Assembly: GCA_026400835.1 (NCBI GenBank)
Contig: JAPLOA010000087.1
Location: 248,001 to 312,000, forward strand
Length of the DNA stretch: 64,000 nt
Source: Planctomycetales bacterium
GTDB taxonomy: Bacteria > Planctomycetota > Planctomycetia > Planctomycetales > Planctomycetaceae
Reading direction: 5' to 3'
Part shown: one piece after another, positions 34,616 to 44,857 of the stretch
Position numbering within the stretch: position 1 is the first letter of the stretch
Layout of the letters: each line of letters starts with the position of its first letter
Notes under the pieces: generated by a model
The model's input: only the letters and a program-made list of their open reading frames with translations
Databases searched by the model: none
Told to the model about the DNA's origin: nothing
Made by a program: the position numbers and the translations under genes

Positions 34616-36756
34616 CAATTCATGACGAACTTCTGAATCTCGCAAATCTTTATTGCGAGGAAGCTCTCACGGAGGAACAGCTGGATCGTCTGCAGTTTCT
34701 GCTTCGGACAGATGTGGACTGCCAGTCTTTATTTATCGAGATGATTCAGTTGCATGGTCAGTTACTTTGGAGCGGTGGTATTTCTCCGGGCCATCAATTC
34801 GATGAACTTGCAGAATCTGCTGTAGAAACAGATGACCTGGAACTGATCGAAGCAGTGCGGAAAGCAATCCCCCTCGCACCACTCAGTGCAGGGATTTCGC
34901 ATGCACGAGGGTCAAGACGAATTGTCATCGCCGCCAGTTTCATGGTTTCTGTATTGGCGGTAATACTGCTGGTCATCCGACAGAATCAATTACCCGGTCC
35001 GGTTTCAGTCGCGTCAAATGAGACCGACATCTCAACTCAGACATCAGTTTCCGAAATCACTACGACGTCTGAGAATTCAGTGCTTCCCGAAGACGTAGTA
35101 CCAGTTCCACCTCTGAAACTTGATGGAATAGCCCGGACCCAGCCGCAGCGTCCGGATGCAAATGCAGTGACCTCCGTGCCAGTTCAGACTACAGAGCAAT
35201 TTGTTGCTGACCTGAGTGATGCTGATGTTATTGAAGAGATCGATCGGCTCATTCGCACAGCATGGGAAGACAACAGGATCCAGCCAGCTGCAGAAGCAGG
35301 CGACCACGAATGGGTCCGCAGGGCTTATCTGACTTTGACAGGCCGAATCCCCACAATCGAGCAGGCTTCTGAGTATGTGACCACCAGCTCGCCTCGAAAG
35401 CGAGACCGATTGGTTGACTCGCTTCTTTCCGACTCGCTGACGGCAGAGAACCTTGCGGTCAACTGGACAAATCTTTTGATCGGTCGTTCGAATCCGCGAG
35501 ATGTGGACGAGCAATCACTTTACTCATTCCTGCTCGAACAGTTCACAGAGAATCGACCATGGATGGAGACCGTTGGTCAGTTGATTGCTGCGGAAGGTCG
35601 AAGCGATGAAAACGGAGCGACGAACTTCCTGTTGGCTCACCTGAATGACCAGGCCACACCGGCGACGGCTGTGACCGCTCGTCTGTTTCTTGGTCAGCAG
35701 GTTCATTGCACGCAATGCCATGACCATCCGTTTGCCAAAGAACGCAGCCAGCAGGAATTCTGGAGTTTGAATGCGTTCTTCAAACAAGCCGAACGAAAAC
35801 GAATTCCAGTCACAGCCAATGCCGAATCCGGGACGCCCCGTCCGGTCTGGACCCTCGCTGATTCCGGTGGATCAGGAATGACATTTTACGACGACCGACT
35901 TGGCCGTAAAAAGGCTGTCCCCCCACAATTCGCTGGCGAAGCCCTGCCGGCTGACGGAACAACGTCTCGTCGCATGGAATTGGTGCGACTACTGAACGCT
36001 GACAGCAATCACCAGGTCGCTCGTGCAATGGTGAACCGTACATGGGCTCAGTTCTTCGGTCATGGGTTCACAGCACCCGTGGATGATCTTGGCCCGCACA
36101 ACCCGGTCAGTCATCCGGAGTTGTTCGATCATCTGACGAAGTCGTTTGTGCGGTCAGGTTATGACATGCGACGACTGATGCGTTGGATGACGCTGTCTCA
36201 GGCCTTTCGACTTTCGAGCGTGCAGTCAGAAGCCACATTGGCTGTCGATGATCCACAGGAAGGTGGCACGCCACTCTTCTCAAGAGCCTATCCGCGGCAA
36301 ATGGGGCCGGAGCAGGTTTATGATTCGATTCGCATTGCGATCCGATCTGTCTCGCAGCAGCCGATCGATTCCTCCGTCGGAACCACGCATCGCAAGGAGT
36401 GGGTTGAGCAGTTTGTTCGGTCTTATGGAACCGATGAAAATGACGAACAGCTGACTTTCGACGGCAACATCTCGCAGGCCATGTTAATGATGAATGGTGA
36501 AGACATTGAGTCGGCCATTCCTCTAGCGGCTGGTGAAGTCACAAAATCGCTGCAGGATCGAACCGTATCAGAGGCTCCGGAACGTCTTGCCATGGCGACT
36601 CTGAATCGTGGTGCCACGGAAAATGAAGAAAAGGCATTCCGAAATCGCTATCGAGCACTGTCCAGATCTCTGCCAGCCGAGCAGGCGATGAAAACTGCCA
36701 CCGAGGATATGCTCTGGGCCTATCTCAATAGCAGCGAGTTTGTTTCATTGCACTAG
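34612..36756 (+). CDS. anti-sigma-like head fused to DUF1549-DUF1553
   Basis: 714 aa. Residues 1-60 (DELLNLANLYCEEALTEEQL, LRTDVDCQSLFIEMIQLHGQLLW) resemble the cytoplasmic N-terminus of planctomycete FecR/anti-sigma proteins encoded behind ECF sigma factors. A transmembrane helix lies at 103-123 (RIVIAASFMVSVLAVILLVI). A Ser/Thr-rich linker leads to DUF1549 from about 215 (EEIDRLIRTAWEDNRI, EWVRRAYLTLTGRIPTIEQA), with CTQCHDHPF, and DUF1553 to the end (SSEFVSLH). The usual anti-sigma partners in this position carry FecR and LamG domains, so replacement by a DUF1549/1553 output part is unusual. I infer a sensor that controls the adjacent sigma factor from the cell surface. Confidence 0.92.
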   Translation: MTIHDELLNLANLYCEEALTEEQLDRLQFLLRTDVDCQSLFIEMIQLHGQLLWSGGISPGHQFDELAESAVETDDLELIEAVRKAIPLAPLSAGISHARGSRRIVIAASFMVSVLAVILLVIRQNQLPGPVSVASNETDISTQTSVSEITTTSENSVLPEDVVPVPPLKLDGIARTQPQRPDANAVTSVPVQTTEQFVADLSDADVIEEIDRLIRTAWEDNRIQPAAEAGDHEWVRRAYLTLTGRIPTIEQASEYVTTSSPRKRDRLVDSLLSDSLTAENLAVNWTNLLIGRSNPRDVDEQSLYSFLLEQFTENRPWMETVGQLIAAEGRSDENGATNFLLAHLNDQATPATAVTARLFLGQQVHCTQCHDHPFAKERSQQEFWSLNAFFKQAERKRIPVTANAESGTPRPVWTLADSGGSGMTFYDDRLGRKKAVPPQFAGEALPADGTTSRRMELVRLLNADSNHQVARAMVNRTWAQFFGHGFTAPVDDLGPHNPVSHPELFDHLTKSFVRSGYDMRRLMRWMTLSQAFRLSSVQSEATLAVDDPQEGGTPLFSRAYPRQMGPEQVYDSIRIAIRSVSQQPIDSSVGTTHRKEWVEQFVRSYGTDENDEQLTFDGNISQAMLMMNGEDIESAIPLAAGEVTKSLQDRTVSEAPERLAMATLNRGATENEEKAFRNRYRALSRSLPAEQAMKTATEDMLWAYLNSSEFVSLH

Positions 36757-37037
36757 CCTGCAGTGCGCGCCGCGTCCTCGGCGGAACGGAGATTCTTTGT
36801 TTTCCCGAATCTTCCTGATGCCACAGTCAACGCCGCAAATGCATTTGAGCAATTGAGGGACGCGGAAGAAGAAAACTCACCAGTCTCATCGACTTGAGCC
36901 TGACACCATCGCCGATTTCCTCGATTCGGCCAGAAGACCGTTGAAAAAGTTGCTGGAAATCGACTCTCTGAGAGAAACCTTCAGACCAAACTGGAAAGGG
37001 CACCCTGACACAGACAAAACGGAAACAGCCAAGCCGA

Positions 37038-38831
37038 TCAATCCATCCGGACATCGAAAGGAAGAATGGTCAAAGCAGGCTCATCCGCAATCAGACGCAG
37101 CGTTCTCAGATGCGACAGCGCAGGGAGCGCTTTTGCGGGAAGGAGTGCGGCCCAGACTTCAAACGGGCGATCGGCGGATTCCGTTTTGCCCATCAGAAAC
37201 TGCAGAGGACTTTGAGGTCGAGGCAGATCTTCCAGTTCCAGTTTGCTCTCCGCGTCACCCGCCAGATTTCGAGCGTGAGCGACCGCGTCAGCCAGCGTTC
37301 CCAGATGATCCACCAGGCCCAGCGATTTGGCCTGGCGTCCAGTGTAGACTCGTCCCCGAGCCAGCTCTTCCAACTTTGCATGCTCCATCTTTCGACCTGC
37401 CGCAGCCTTCTGCGTGAACTGTTCGTAAATCGTGTTCAGCATGCCCTGCATAGCGTCACGCTCCGAATCTGAAAAGCCTTCCGTGATGCTCATCACTCCG
37501 CTGTTTTTGCCGCGGCTGATCACCGTCGTGGTCACTCCGACTTTCTTCATGAGTCCATCCAGAGCCACTTTGCCACCCACAACTCCGATCGATCCCGTCA
37601 ACGTCCCTGGCTCCGCAAAGATCGCCTCCGCACCCATCGAAATATAGTAGCCGCCGCTGGCTGCAGTATCGCTCATGCTGGCTACAACCGGCTTGCCACT
37701 GGCCTCCAACGCTCGCCAAATCAAATCACTTGCCAGCGCGCTGCCGCCTGGGCTGTCGACTCGCAACACGATCGCTTTGACATTTGCGTCTTTCGAAATC
37801 TTATGAATCAACGGCACAATCCTGTCAGAGTTAATGGTCGACTCGGACAAAAAACCCATCGGATCACTGCCGGAAACAATAGGGCCCTCCAGTCGCAGGA
37901 TTGCAATGCGAGGCCGAGTGCTGCCGGTATCGGACGAACTGCCGGACAGCAGTTCCATCAGTGAAAACAGATCCAGATCCGTGTTGACCTTTTTCTTCTT
38001 GTAATCTTCGCGAATACGGACATCCAGAGTCTCATCACCTCCCGCAAGCAGCGAGACAAGCTGATCTTCGTAAGCGACTTCATCGATCAGTCCGATCTCC
38101 TTCGCTCGATTCACACGGATCAACCCCTCGTCGATAATGCTCTTCACTTTGTCTTCCGGAAGCTTTCGAGCCGCCACAATTTGCGACACCATATCCTGAT
38201 AGTAGTCATCCAGGATCGCTTCCATCTCTTCACGAAACTCAGCACTCATTTCCGATCGAGTGTAAGGCTCCGCAGCAGATTTGAAGGCTCCCACTCGAAG
38301 CATATCTGCCTTAATGTCGAGCATCTCCAGAAGGTTCTTATAAAACGTGACTTCAGCTCGCAGCCCAGTCAGCATCAGAGTCCCGGATTCCGGCATCAGA
38401 ATGCGATCGCAGGACGCCGCCAGCAGATAATCTTTGTTTCCGCAGTCATTCAAACAGGCCCAGACAGGCTTACCGGCTTTGCGAACATCCGCAATGGCCG
38501 TTTGAAGTTCATTCAGCCGGGCCCAACCGACTTCGACAGATTCAATCTTCAACAAGACGCCTTTGATGGACTTGTCCTTCGCCGCCTGATGCAGACGATC
38601 CATACAGACGGGAAGTCCTTCTACCAGATCTCCGAAAAGCCCAGGCATCTGAGTGCTCTCGGGATAGCTTCCGGAGATTCGAATTTCCGCCCAGTCCGCT
38701 CGAACTTTCTTGGCCGCTTTATCTTTGGAGGCGTCCGTCTTCTCTTCATCCGCCTGAACATTGATCGGCATGCAGGAGCCAACAACGCTCAACATCAACA
38801 GTGCGCGCATGTATCGCAACATTGCTCTCAT
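37038..38831 (-). CDS. sppA: signal peptide peptidase SppA, 67-kDa type
   Basis: 597 aa, the double-domain form. A signal or anchor segment is at 8-27. The catalytic dyad is conserved: K184 in LRVGAFKSAAEPYTR (E. coli K209) and S392 in SDTAASGGYYISMG (E. coli S409). The C-terminal half contains VDSPGGSALASDLIWRA and GTLTGSIGVVGGKVALDGLM. It is a membrane-associated serine protease that degrades cleaved signal peptides, which fits a genome with such a heavy secretory load. ATG at 38831 is followed by in-frame ATGs at residues 4 and 8. It is convergent with the sigma/DUF1549 unit, with 281 bases between and no clear terminator. Confidence 0.96.
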   Translation of the reverse strand: MRAMLRYMRALLMLSVVGSCMPINVQADEEKTDASKDKAAKKVRADWAEIRISGSYPESTQMPGLFGDLVEGLPVCMDRLHQAAKDKSIKGVLLKIESVEVGWARLNELQTAIADVRKAGKPVWACLNDCGNKDYLLAASCDRILMPESGTLMLTGLRAEVTFYKNLLEMLDIKADMLRVGAFKSAAEPYTRSEMSAEFREEMEAILDDYYQDMVSQIVAARKLPEDKVKSIIDEGLIRVNRAKEIGLIDEVAYEDQLVSLLAGGDETLDVRIREDYKKKKVNTDLDLFSLMELLSGSSSDTGSTRPRIAILRLEGPIVSGSDPMGFLSESTINSDRIVPLIHKISKDANVKAIVLRVDSPGGSALASDLIWRALEASGKPVVASMSDTAASGGYYISMGAEAIFAEPGTLTGSIGVVGGKVALDGLMKKVGVTTTVISRGKNSGVMSITEGFSDSERDAMQGMLNTIYEQFTQKAAAGRKMEHAKLEELARGRVYTGRQAKSLGLVDHLGTLADAVAHARNLAGDAESKLELEDLPRPQSPLQFLMGKTESADRPFEVWAALLPAKALPALSHLRTLRLIADEPALTILPFDVRMD

Positions 38832-39178
38832 TCCTTCAGAATTCCCGATATCAATCTCGAAAAGTGCCGCTGAGTCTAGGCCGTTGCGTCTGCTGCATCT
38901 ATGCCATTTGAAAAAGAACAGCCGGTTTGTCGGATTCCTGCGGCCTCAGCAAACCCGGGGAAACACTGTCAGAGTGCTCTCAGATGCCACCGTTTGTGAG
39001 ACTTCGTCGCAACCAAAAACACGTGGCTGGATAGACGCAGGATCTCCAATGAATCACAAAACGTCATGAAACGGTTCAGTCAATTCTGCGCAAACGCTTC
39101 CTGCCACCTCTTGTGTCTTATTACTCATGTTGTCGAATGGAATAACCAAATCATCAGGATGGAAGCAATAGGTGGAGA
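38832..39178. other. intergenic, no supported gene
   Basis: About 350 bases between the 5' end of sppA and the 3' end of the AroDE-like gene. No domain-bearing frame, repeat or strong hairpin was recognised; it should contain the sppA promoter. Confidence 0.5.
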
Positions 39179-40624
39179 TTACTCCGCCAGCCCCATCTGG
39201 AAGGCCCCTTCGGGCAAGTCGCGACCGGTGAGTTGTCGGAATTGCAGATTGAGATTTGTGGCGAAGACTGACATTGGATCGATGTAGCGAGCACCTCGAG
39301 CACTGGCTTCTTCAGCGAAGGCAGAACCCACCATGCCAACCGTCAAATCAACAACTGTCATGCGTTCCCGAATAATCATGGGGTTCAGTTGCCCCCTGGC
39401 CGTACCGGATTCCATGCCGAAGTCCGCAATCACAAGAGTGTCCGTACGATTGTCATGAACCGCGTTCCAGGGAACATGTCGCACGCCCGCTTCGCGAGCG
39501 ATGGTGGCCGCTCGATTGTCAGACGTCCCCGCAACACTGACTGCGGCGCCTTTGCTGACGAAGAATTCAGCCGCACCGCGAGCCATTGCGGAATGACCAA
39601 TCACGGTGAACGATCCTCGACTTGTCCATTCTGCCTGCCCTGTCACAGCCTGACCCGTCTGATCGACGGCTTCGAACAGAGTATTGATGCCTTTCCAGCC
39701 GTTGCCGCCTTCCATAAGGACATCGATTCGCTCCGATGCTGCGGCGAACTTATCTTTGACCGCAGCCATTCCGGTCAAATCACCACTGTAGCCTGGATCC
39801 ACGATCAAACCATTGATCTTCATTTTCTCCAGCATCTTCGGAAACTTGCTCAGGTCACCCGGCAACAATGGCAGACAACGTATGGGCTTCTCCAGCAATC
39901 GGAAAGCCGCATTGAGAACTCGGCACGCCACGTTCTCAGAATCTCCCGCTCCCACAACCCCAAGGAAGCGAGTCTTCGCGCCGATTTCGTCCCAGCGGTA
40001 ATCTTCTTTCAATTGCCACACAGTCGGCTGCCTGGGGTACGCCTCCATGCCGCGTTCGAGTGCTGCATAAATCCAGGGTGAACCATACTTGCGGCCCAGC
40101 AATGAAAACGTCAGCCCCGAACGCCCAATGCCGATTCCCACGATCGGAACCTCACGCTGTTGAGTGACTGCAGCCAGCAACGGCCATGCAGCATCCATAT
40201 CTTCTGTCAGCCACGTAAACTTGACGACGTCCGCTTTGGCCTTCCAGCATTGCTCAAAGACTTCGTCGATTTTGGAAAGCGGACGATTCAAGCTGGTGAA
40301 TGAAACGACTCGTTGTGTCTTGCCGAAGCGAGGAATACTGTTCGCGATCTCCAGATCGAGTTCGATATAGGCCGGTCCCGCCACAATCGCCTCACGAAGC
40401 AATTGAATTCGTTGCTGCTCGGTCCCCTTCCAGTTGCCGCCGTCCTTTTCACTGCGGCACGAAACCATGATCGGCTTGTCGACCATCTTGACGAGTTCAC
40501 CAACATTGGGCTCGTTAATAAAATGGTCCAGACACAGTTCAATCAGGTCGCAATGTCGGGATGCATTCAGCAGATCGGCAGGAGCCAGAGTTCTCGATTC
40601 AGGAGTTACTGTAATGCAAATCAT
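39179..40624 (-). CDS. AroDE-like fusion (type I dehydroquinase + shikimate dehydrogenase) with degenerate active sites
   Basis: 481 aa. Residues 1-205 follow type I 3-dehydroquinate dehydratase: LIELCLDHF, VSCRSEKDGGNWKG, the Schiff-base Lys in ADVVKFTW (K135) and KYGSPWIYA. The catalytic His expected in the SYHxF segment is missing (VVSFTSL, T110-S111). Residues 218-475 follow shikimate dehydrogenase (RFLGVVG, LNAAFRLLEKPIRCLPL, NGLIVDPG, TVIGHSAMARGAA, DLTVGMVG), but the SxSPxxHN shikimate motif, the catalytic Lys of VTxPxK and the Asp of NTD are absent. The planctomycete AroDE fusion is known; this copy is most likely a divergent paralogue, either inactive or changed in function. It is co-directional with the GT39 gene upstream. 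Confidence 0.82.
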   Translation of the reverse strand: MICITVTPESRTLAPADLLNASRHCDLIELCLDHFINEPNVGELVKMVDKPIMVSCRSEKDGGNWKGTEQQRIQLLREAIVAGPAYIELDLEIANSIPRFGKTQRVVSFTSLNRPLSKIDEVFEQCWKAKADVVKFTWLTEDMDAAWPLLAAVTQQREVPIVGIGIGRSGLTFSLLGRKYGSPWIYAALERGMEAYPRQPTVWQLKEDYRWDEIGAKTRFLGVVGAGDSENVACRVLNAAFRLLEKPIRCLPLLPGDLSKFPKMLEKMKINGLIVDPGYSGDLTGMAAVKDKFAAASERIDVLMEGGNGWKGINTLFEAVDQTGQAVTGQAEWTSRGSFTVIGHSAMARGAAEFFVSKGAAVSVAGTSDNRAATIAREAGVRHVPWNAVHDNRTDTLVIADFGMESGTARGQLNPMIIRERMTVVDLTVGMVGSAFAEEASARGARYIDPMSVFATNLNLQFRQLTGRDLPEGAFQMGLAE

Positions 40625-40681
40625 GGAATGATCTCGTGTGGAAAAACGATTCTGACTGAGCGGTCACTGACGTTATGGATA

Positions 40682-42079
40682 TCAAGTTCGTAAATGTTCG
40701 GAGTGATCATCTTTCTGGCGTTTGAAAAATCGCACCGACAAACAGGTCGACGCAATTTGCCAGCCTGACAAAGAAATAACAATCATAATCGGCATCAGAG
40801 GAGCTCGCATCCGAGTATCCGTCCAATAAACCGTATGCATGGCGAGAAACGCAAAAATGATCAGCCATAGCATCGCCATCGAGCGATGCTGTGGCGATCG
40901 CTTTCCCAGGCACACCTGAGTAATCTGCAGAATAAGCCCGGTCCACAGAAGAACGTACCAGACCATCATGAAAGACATCGACCGCGCGCTAACTGCTGAA
41001 GAATCAGCCGTGGAGATCGCCCAGAAACGTCTCAGCCGCAGCGCCGAAGCTCTCAGAAAACTTTTAGGCTCAGCTCGAATCGTGGCTATAGCCCGGGAGT
41101 AGTACCAGGCATCAGCCGCCGGTTCATTCGTCGCGATGATCCCCTCGCTCTCGGAGTCCCGAATCATCCTCTTCTGCCACGAATCCAATCCTCGACCGTC
41201 CCACGGGAATTCATCTGCCCCGTTGATGACATCTCGATAGAAATCCGGGTTGTTACCGAGAGCCAGCGTGTAGCCTCCATGAGTTGTCGCGGGGATAAAG
41301 TGATGAAACTGCACCGCATTGCGGATAACCCACGGACACAAAACCAAACCCGCGACGATGGCCGGAATCAATAATCTGAACAGCCCACGAAGGACACTGG
41401 TTGACGCTGCCATCATCGCAGGAGTGGCCGCTGATTCAGCCGCCGCTAAACGAGCTGGCCCGGAATGTTTAGCTTTAAGGTGACACAACAACGCGTAAAG
41501 AGTCACGAACACGCAAACGATCATGACGACAGGTCGAATCAGCGTGCCGATCCCGAATAGAAAGCCAGCCAGAATCCCGTGCCACATCGAGTATGGATCG
41601 CTGGCAACACCACTGGTGCGGAATTTGTCAAACGCCACCACCGCAGCCAGCAGAATCGCCGCGCAGGGAACTTCGGTCATCGGCAGAATGGAATACCGGA
41701 GGAGTAAAGGATCAAGGATGACTGCCAGAACACCCAACAGTGACCACCGCTGATCCATCCCGACTTGCAAAGCCAGTGTCCGCGTCAGCAGAAAGATGAC
41801 AACGCACGAAACGAAACTGACGATGGCGACGGCCACTGGATCGCTGAACCCACAGGCCATCAACCCACCAAGAACTACAGGGTAGGCAGGTGGCCGAAAA
41901 GCCGTGGGGCGATTCGTATAAGGCCCATGAAACCCTGCTCCAGCCGCCACAGGTCTCGCGTGCGCCAGATAACCATCATTGTCGGCCAGCAGATCTTCTG
42001 ATTGATACCATCCCAAAACAAAGCGCAGCGTCAGACCGAGTGCCAGCAGCAGCCCCAGTGCTAGTTGTGAACGCTGCAT
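40682..42079 (-). CDS. GT39-type membrane glycosyltransferase
   Basis: 465 aa polytopic membrane protein. LALGLLLALGLTLRFVLGWY at the start is followed by LADNDGYLAHA, the first extracytoplasmic loop with the acidic Asp pair (DND) typical of the PMT/ArnT/GT39 family, and RPTAFRPPAYPVVLGGLMA. About ten further hydrophobic helices extend to residue 450. Such enzymes transfer a sugar from a polyprenyl phosphate donor to protein or lipid on the outer face of the cytoplasmic membrane. The acceptor cannot be predicted. It is 57 bases upstream of the AroDE-like gene in the same direction. Confidence 0.88.
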   Translation of the reverse strand: MQRSQLALGLLLALGLTLRFVLGWYQSEDLLADNDGYLAHARPVAAGAGFHGPYTNRPTAFRPPAYPVVLGGLMACGFSDPVAVAIVSFVSCVVIFLLTRTLALQVGMDQRWSLLGVLAVILDPLLLRYSILPMTEVPCAAILLAAVVAFDKFRTSGVASDPYSMWHGILAGFLFGIGTLIRPVVMIVCVFVTLYALLCHLKAKHSGPARLAAAESAATPAMMAASTSVLRGLFRLLIPAIVAGLVLCPWVIRNAVQFHHFIPATTHGGYTLALGNNPDFYRDVINGADEFPWDGRGLDSWQKRMIRDSESEGIIATNEPAADAWYYSRAIATIRAEPKSFLRASALRLRRFWAISTADSSAVSARSMSFMMVWYVLLWTGLILQITQVCLGKRSPQHRSMAMLWLIIFAFLAMHTVYWTDTRMRAPLMPIMIVISLSGWQIASTCLSVRFFKRQKDDHSEHLRT

Positions 42080-43116
42080 GAATTCCCGATCGGTCCCTGG
42101 TGTGGTTATGTTCTATGAAGCCGCCGGAGCAAGCCAGAGTTGTCAGAGGGAATCATTGGGACTTGGCGACCACACGAGTTGATCACCTGCTTAACCTCAA
42201 TGTGCTTCCAGTCGCAACGGACTGTTCTCAAGGGATAGTCTCGACTTTCAACAACTCAGGCATCTCACATACGGGGGCACTGCGCCCGAGGTTATCGCGA
42301 TTCCCACTCAGGATACATAGCTCGCTTCCATCTAAAAACTGTTTCGCATGCCCCCCTGACACGGCCAGCGGCGACGGTGGAAGATATCGCAACCCCTGAC
42401 AAAATGCTCGGCCAGCCTCTGACGCACTGTGCAAATTGATTTGCTCAGCCTGAGAGAAGGGTGTTGCAGAAGTTCTCAGGTGAAGAACGGAGTATTGGAC
42501 CAGCGCGGTGAAACCCTGGCACGCCCAACAAAATCGGGACTGGCTCCCGCAGTAGTCCCGGAATCACCGAGAAAAGTGACTACGACAAGTGCCCGGTTTT
42601 GTAAGTGCAACTCTCATTTGCGGGAGTGTTCTGCCTCCAGCCGGGGCATTCAGACAGAAACTGTCGGCGGATAAGTCTGCTGCTGATCGCAAAACTCTGC
42701 CATTAACAGTCCGCCGAGCTCCGAAACAGTGTTCTCATCAGGTAGGACGCAGCAAACCTGACCCCACGGTGTTCGATTGCCATAAGCAAGAGTTGCTATT
42801 CCTGCCGTTATGACCTGACTTTTACAGAGCTTCACCCGGTTTGCTCGAAACTTCGTCCCATCTTATTGCCCAACCTGCCTTTACCCGTTTTGCATTGTTC
42901 AGATAGAATCGCGAAGCTGCGGGATTCGCCCCGCGCCCCTGGCACACTGGGAGTTCTGAAGAACGGAGTTATTCCCGGCGAGCTAACGGCGAATCAGAAC
43001 TTCAATACCCTTTCCCTGTTCGGTGCAACAGAGTGATTCAAATTCAGAGCCTGATACTGAGTTTGCCAAACACGAAGTCACACCTGAATCCCACTCGACC
43101 ATTCGGTGATTAACGC
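42080..43116. other. 1-kb intergenic region
   Basis: No convincing gene on either strand: frames are under 100 codons, without domains, signal peptides or ribosome-binding sites. A 7-base inverted repeat (CCTGAGA near 42449 and TCTCAGG near 42474) and a short GC hairpin near 42917 are the only structures. It lies between divergent genes and must contain both promoters; the length would allow a small RNA, but nothing identifies one. Confidence 0.5.
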
Positions 43117-44850
43117 ATGAAGATTCTACATCATCTGGCACTGTTGCTGGCGACCGCAATCCTTACCATCTCCTCAGTCGCAGCACAAACACCTCAAGAC
43201 GCACGAATCACGATCTCACATCCCGGGTTTGGCTCGTTGAAGTCAGACCTGAAGTCCGTGATCGACCTGACCTTGCCGGCTGAACAAACTCAGTGGGAGA
43301 ACATCAAGGGGTATATCGATACATTTGCGATCGGCATTGATGATGTTCGCCCTGTTTACGTCAGCGTGATCACAGGGATTAAACCCAACACGATTTTGAT
43401 CTGGATTCCGCTGACAGCCAAACAGCAACTGTTCAAAGAGTTTCGTGAGAACCTCGAATCGCTGGGTTATGAAGTGACCCGCGACGCCAAGGATGTTACG
43501 TTGTTTATGCTGAGCCAGGACGCTGAGTCCGGATGGATCCGAGTTTTCTCGACAGAGCGTTATGCAGCTTTGGTTTTGACTTCGGACAAGACGGCTCTGC
43601 CTGGCCTGAAAGAACTGATTCTGAAGGCAGTACTGCCAACCGACAAAGTCGAAGGCAACATGTGCGCGGAACTCCTGAACACTGACGTCAGCGCTCCAGC
43701 TCAGGCATATCGCAAGGAAGCCTTTGCAGAAGTTCGTCGAGTCAGCACGGAAGCGATTCAGAAACGACCTTCAGAATCTGCCACAGAATTTGAACTTCGC
43801 AAGCTGGCCGTAAAGCAGCAGATGGACGAAGGCGAGCGAGTTGTCGGTGAGATCGCACGCGGATTCCTGTCGTTCGTCATGGACAAGAAGACTCCCGGAG
43901 CACCTACCGCATCGTTGAAGTTAGCAGCGAATGCGATCCCGGGAACATCTCTGGCCGCTGCAATCGATCAGATTAATACTCAGCCAGACGCATTTGCAGG
44001 AATCAAGAAGTTTGAAGGCTCAGCACTATCAGGACGCCTGAATCATCCAGTCGACCCGATGAGACAAACAAATTTCCTTGAGTTTCTGGCGTTGACCGAG
44101 CAGGACATGGCCGAACGTCTCAAAGGCTCCAAAGAACGAACTGAAGCCGAAAAGGTCACGTCGCTGAAGGTAACCTCGTCAGTTCTGGATGTGATCCGCA
44201 GCAGCATTAAAGCGGGATGGATGAACGGCTTTGTCGAATCTGTGCCGGACGGAAAAGGTGACTTTGTATCCGTCGCTGCATTCTCTGCACCGGATGCAGG
44301 CAGCTTGACCACCGTGTTGCCAGAGCTGGCCAACGCCGGCAAGGGCAACGTTGTCGAGATGAATGTCGACAAACAGGGTGACGTTGCGATTCACAGAGTG
44401 CAATTGGCCGAAGGCTACATCGATCTTGTTGATCGAGTATTCGGTGCGAAGAAAGATCTCTTCATTGGTGTCGGACCAGCTCATGTCTGGCTGGCGTCAG
44501 GGATTGGCGGCAAAGACAAGCTGAAAGAAACCATCGCCGGGCTGGGAGCACCGCAGAGCACCAATCATCCGGTTCATCTCGAAATTCACTGCCTGCCGTG
44601 GGTTCAGCGTTTCGAAGAGGCTGCCAAAAAAGATCTTCCGGGAAAGACTCCTGAAGAGCAGGAGATTCAGCGGGAATGGGCTCGCCGTCGCGCTCGTGCA
44701 ATTGCCTCATGCCAGAACGGCGGAGATCGCATCGTTCTTGATTTCTACGTTAAGGATGGTGAAGTCACCGGCGATCTGACACTGGAACATGGCCTGCTGC
44801 GATTTGCTGGAAAACTGATGTCAGCCTTCTCCAAGGCGAATTTCGAGTAA
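43117..44850 (+). CDS. secreted protein of unknown function
   Basis: 577 aa. A signal peptide with AAQ-type cleavage is clear (LALLLATAILTISSVAAQ). The mature protein is soluble-looking, mixed alpha/beta, with a helical segment at about 190-250 (EAFAEVRRVSTEAIQKRP, VKQQMDEGERVVGEIARGFLS) and a beta-rich end (GDRIVLDFYVKDGEVTGDLTLEHGL). Cysteines are scarce. I recognise it only as the type of long planctomycete-specific secreted protein with internal repeats of FVDRVFGAKKDLFIGVG-like strands; it has no assigned domain. Its stop lies 7 bases before scpB, so the two may be co-transcribed, but that need not indicate a shared function. Confidence 0.85.
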   Translation: MKILHHLALLLATAILTISSVAAQTPQDARITISHPGFGSLKSDLKSVIDLTLPAEQTQWENIKGYIDTFAIGIDDVRPVYVSVITGIKPNTILIWIPLTAKQQLFKEFRENLESLGYEVTRDAKDVTLFMLSQDAESGWIRVFSTERYAALVLTSDKTALPGLKELILKAVLPTDKVEGNMCAELLNTDVSAPAQAYRKEAFAEVRRVSTEAIQKRPSESATEFELRKLAVKQQMDEGERVVGEIARGFLSFVMDKKTPGAPTASLKLAANAIPGTSLAAAIDQINTQPDAFAGIKKFEGSALSGRLNHPVDPMRQTNFLEFLALTEQDMAERLKGSKERTEAEKVTSLKVTSSVLDVIRSSIKAGWMNGFVESVPDGKGDFVSVAAFSAPDAGSLTTVLPELANAGKGNVVEMNVDKQGDVAIHRVQLAEGYIDLVDRVFGAKKDLFIGVGPAHVWLASGIGGKDKLKETIAGLGAPQSTNHPVHLEIHCLPWVQRFEEAAKKDLPGKTPEEQEIQREWARRRARAIASCQNGGDRIVLDFYVKDGEVTGDLTLEHGLLRFAGKLMSAFSKANFE

Positions 44851-44857
44851 GCTCGAC

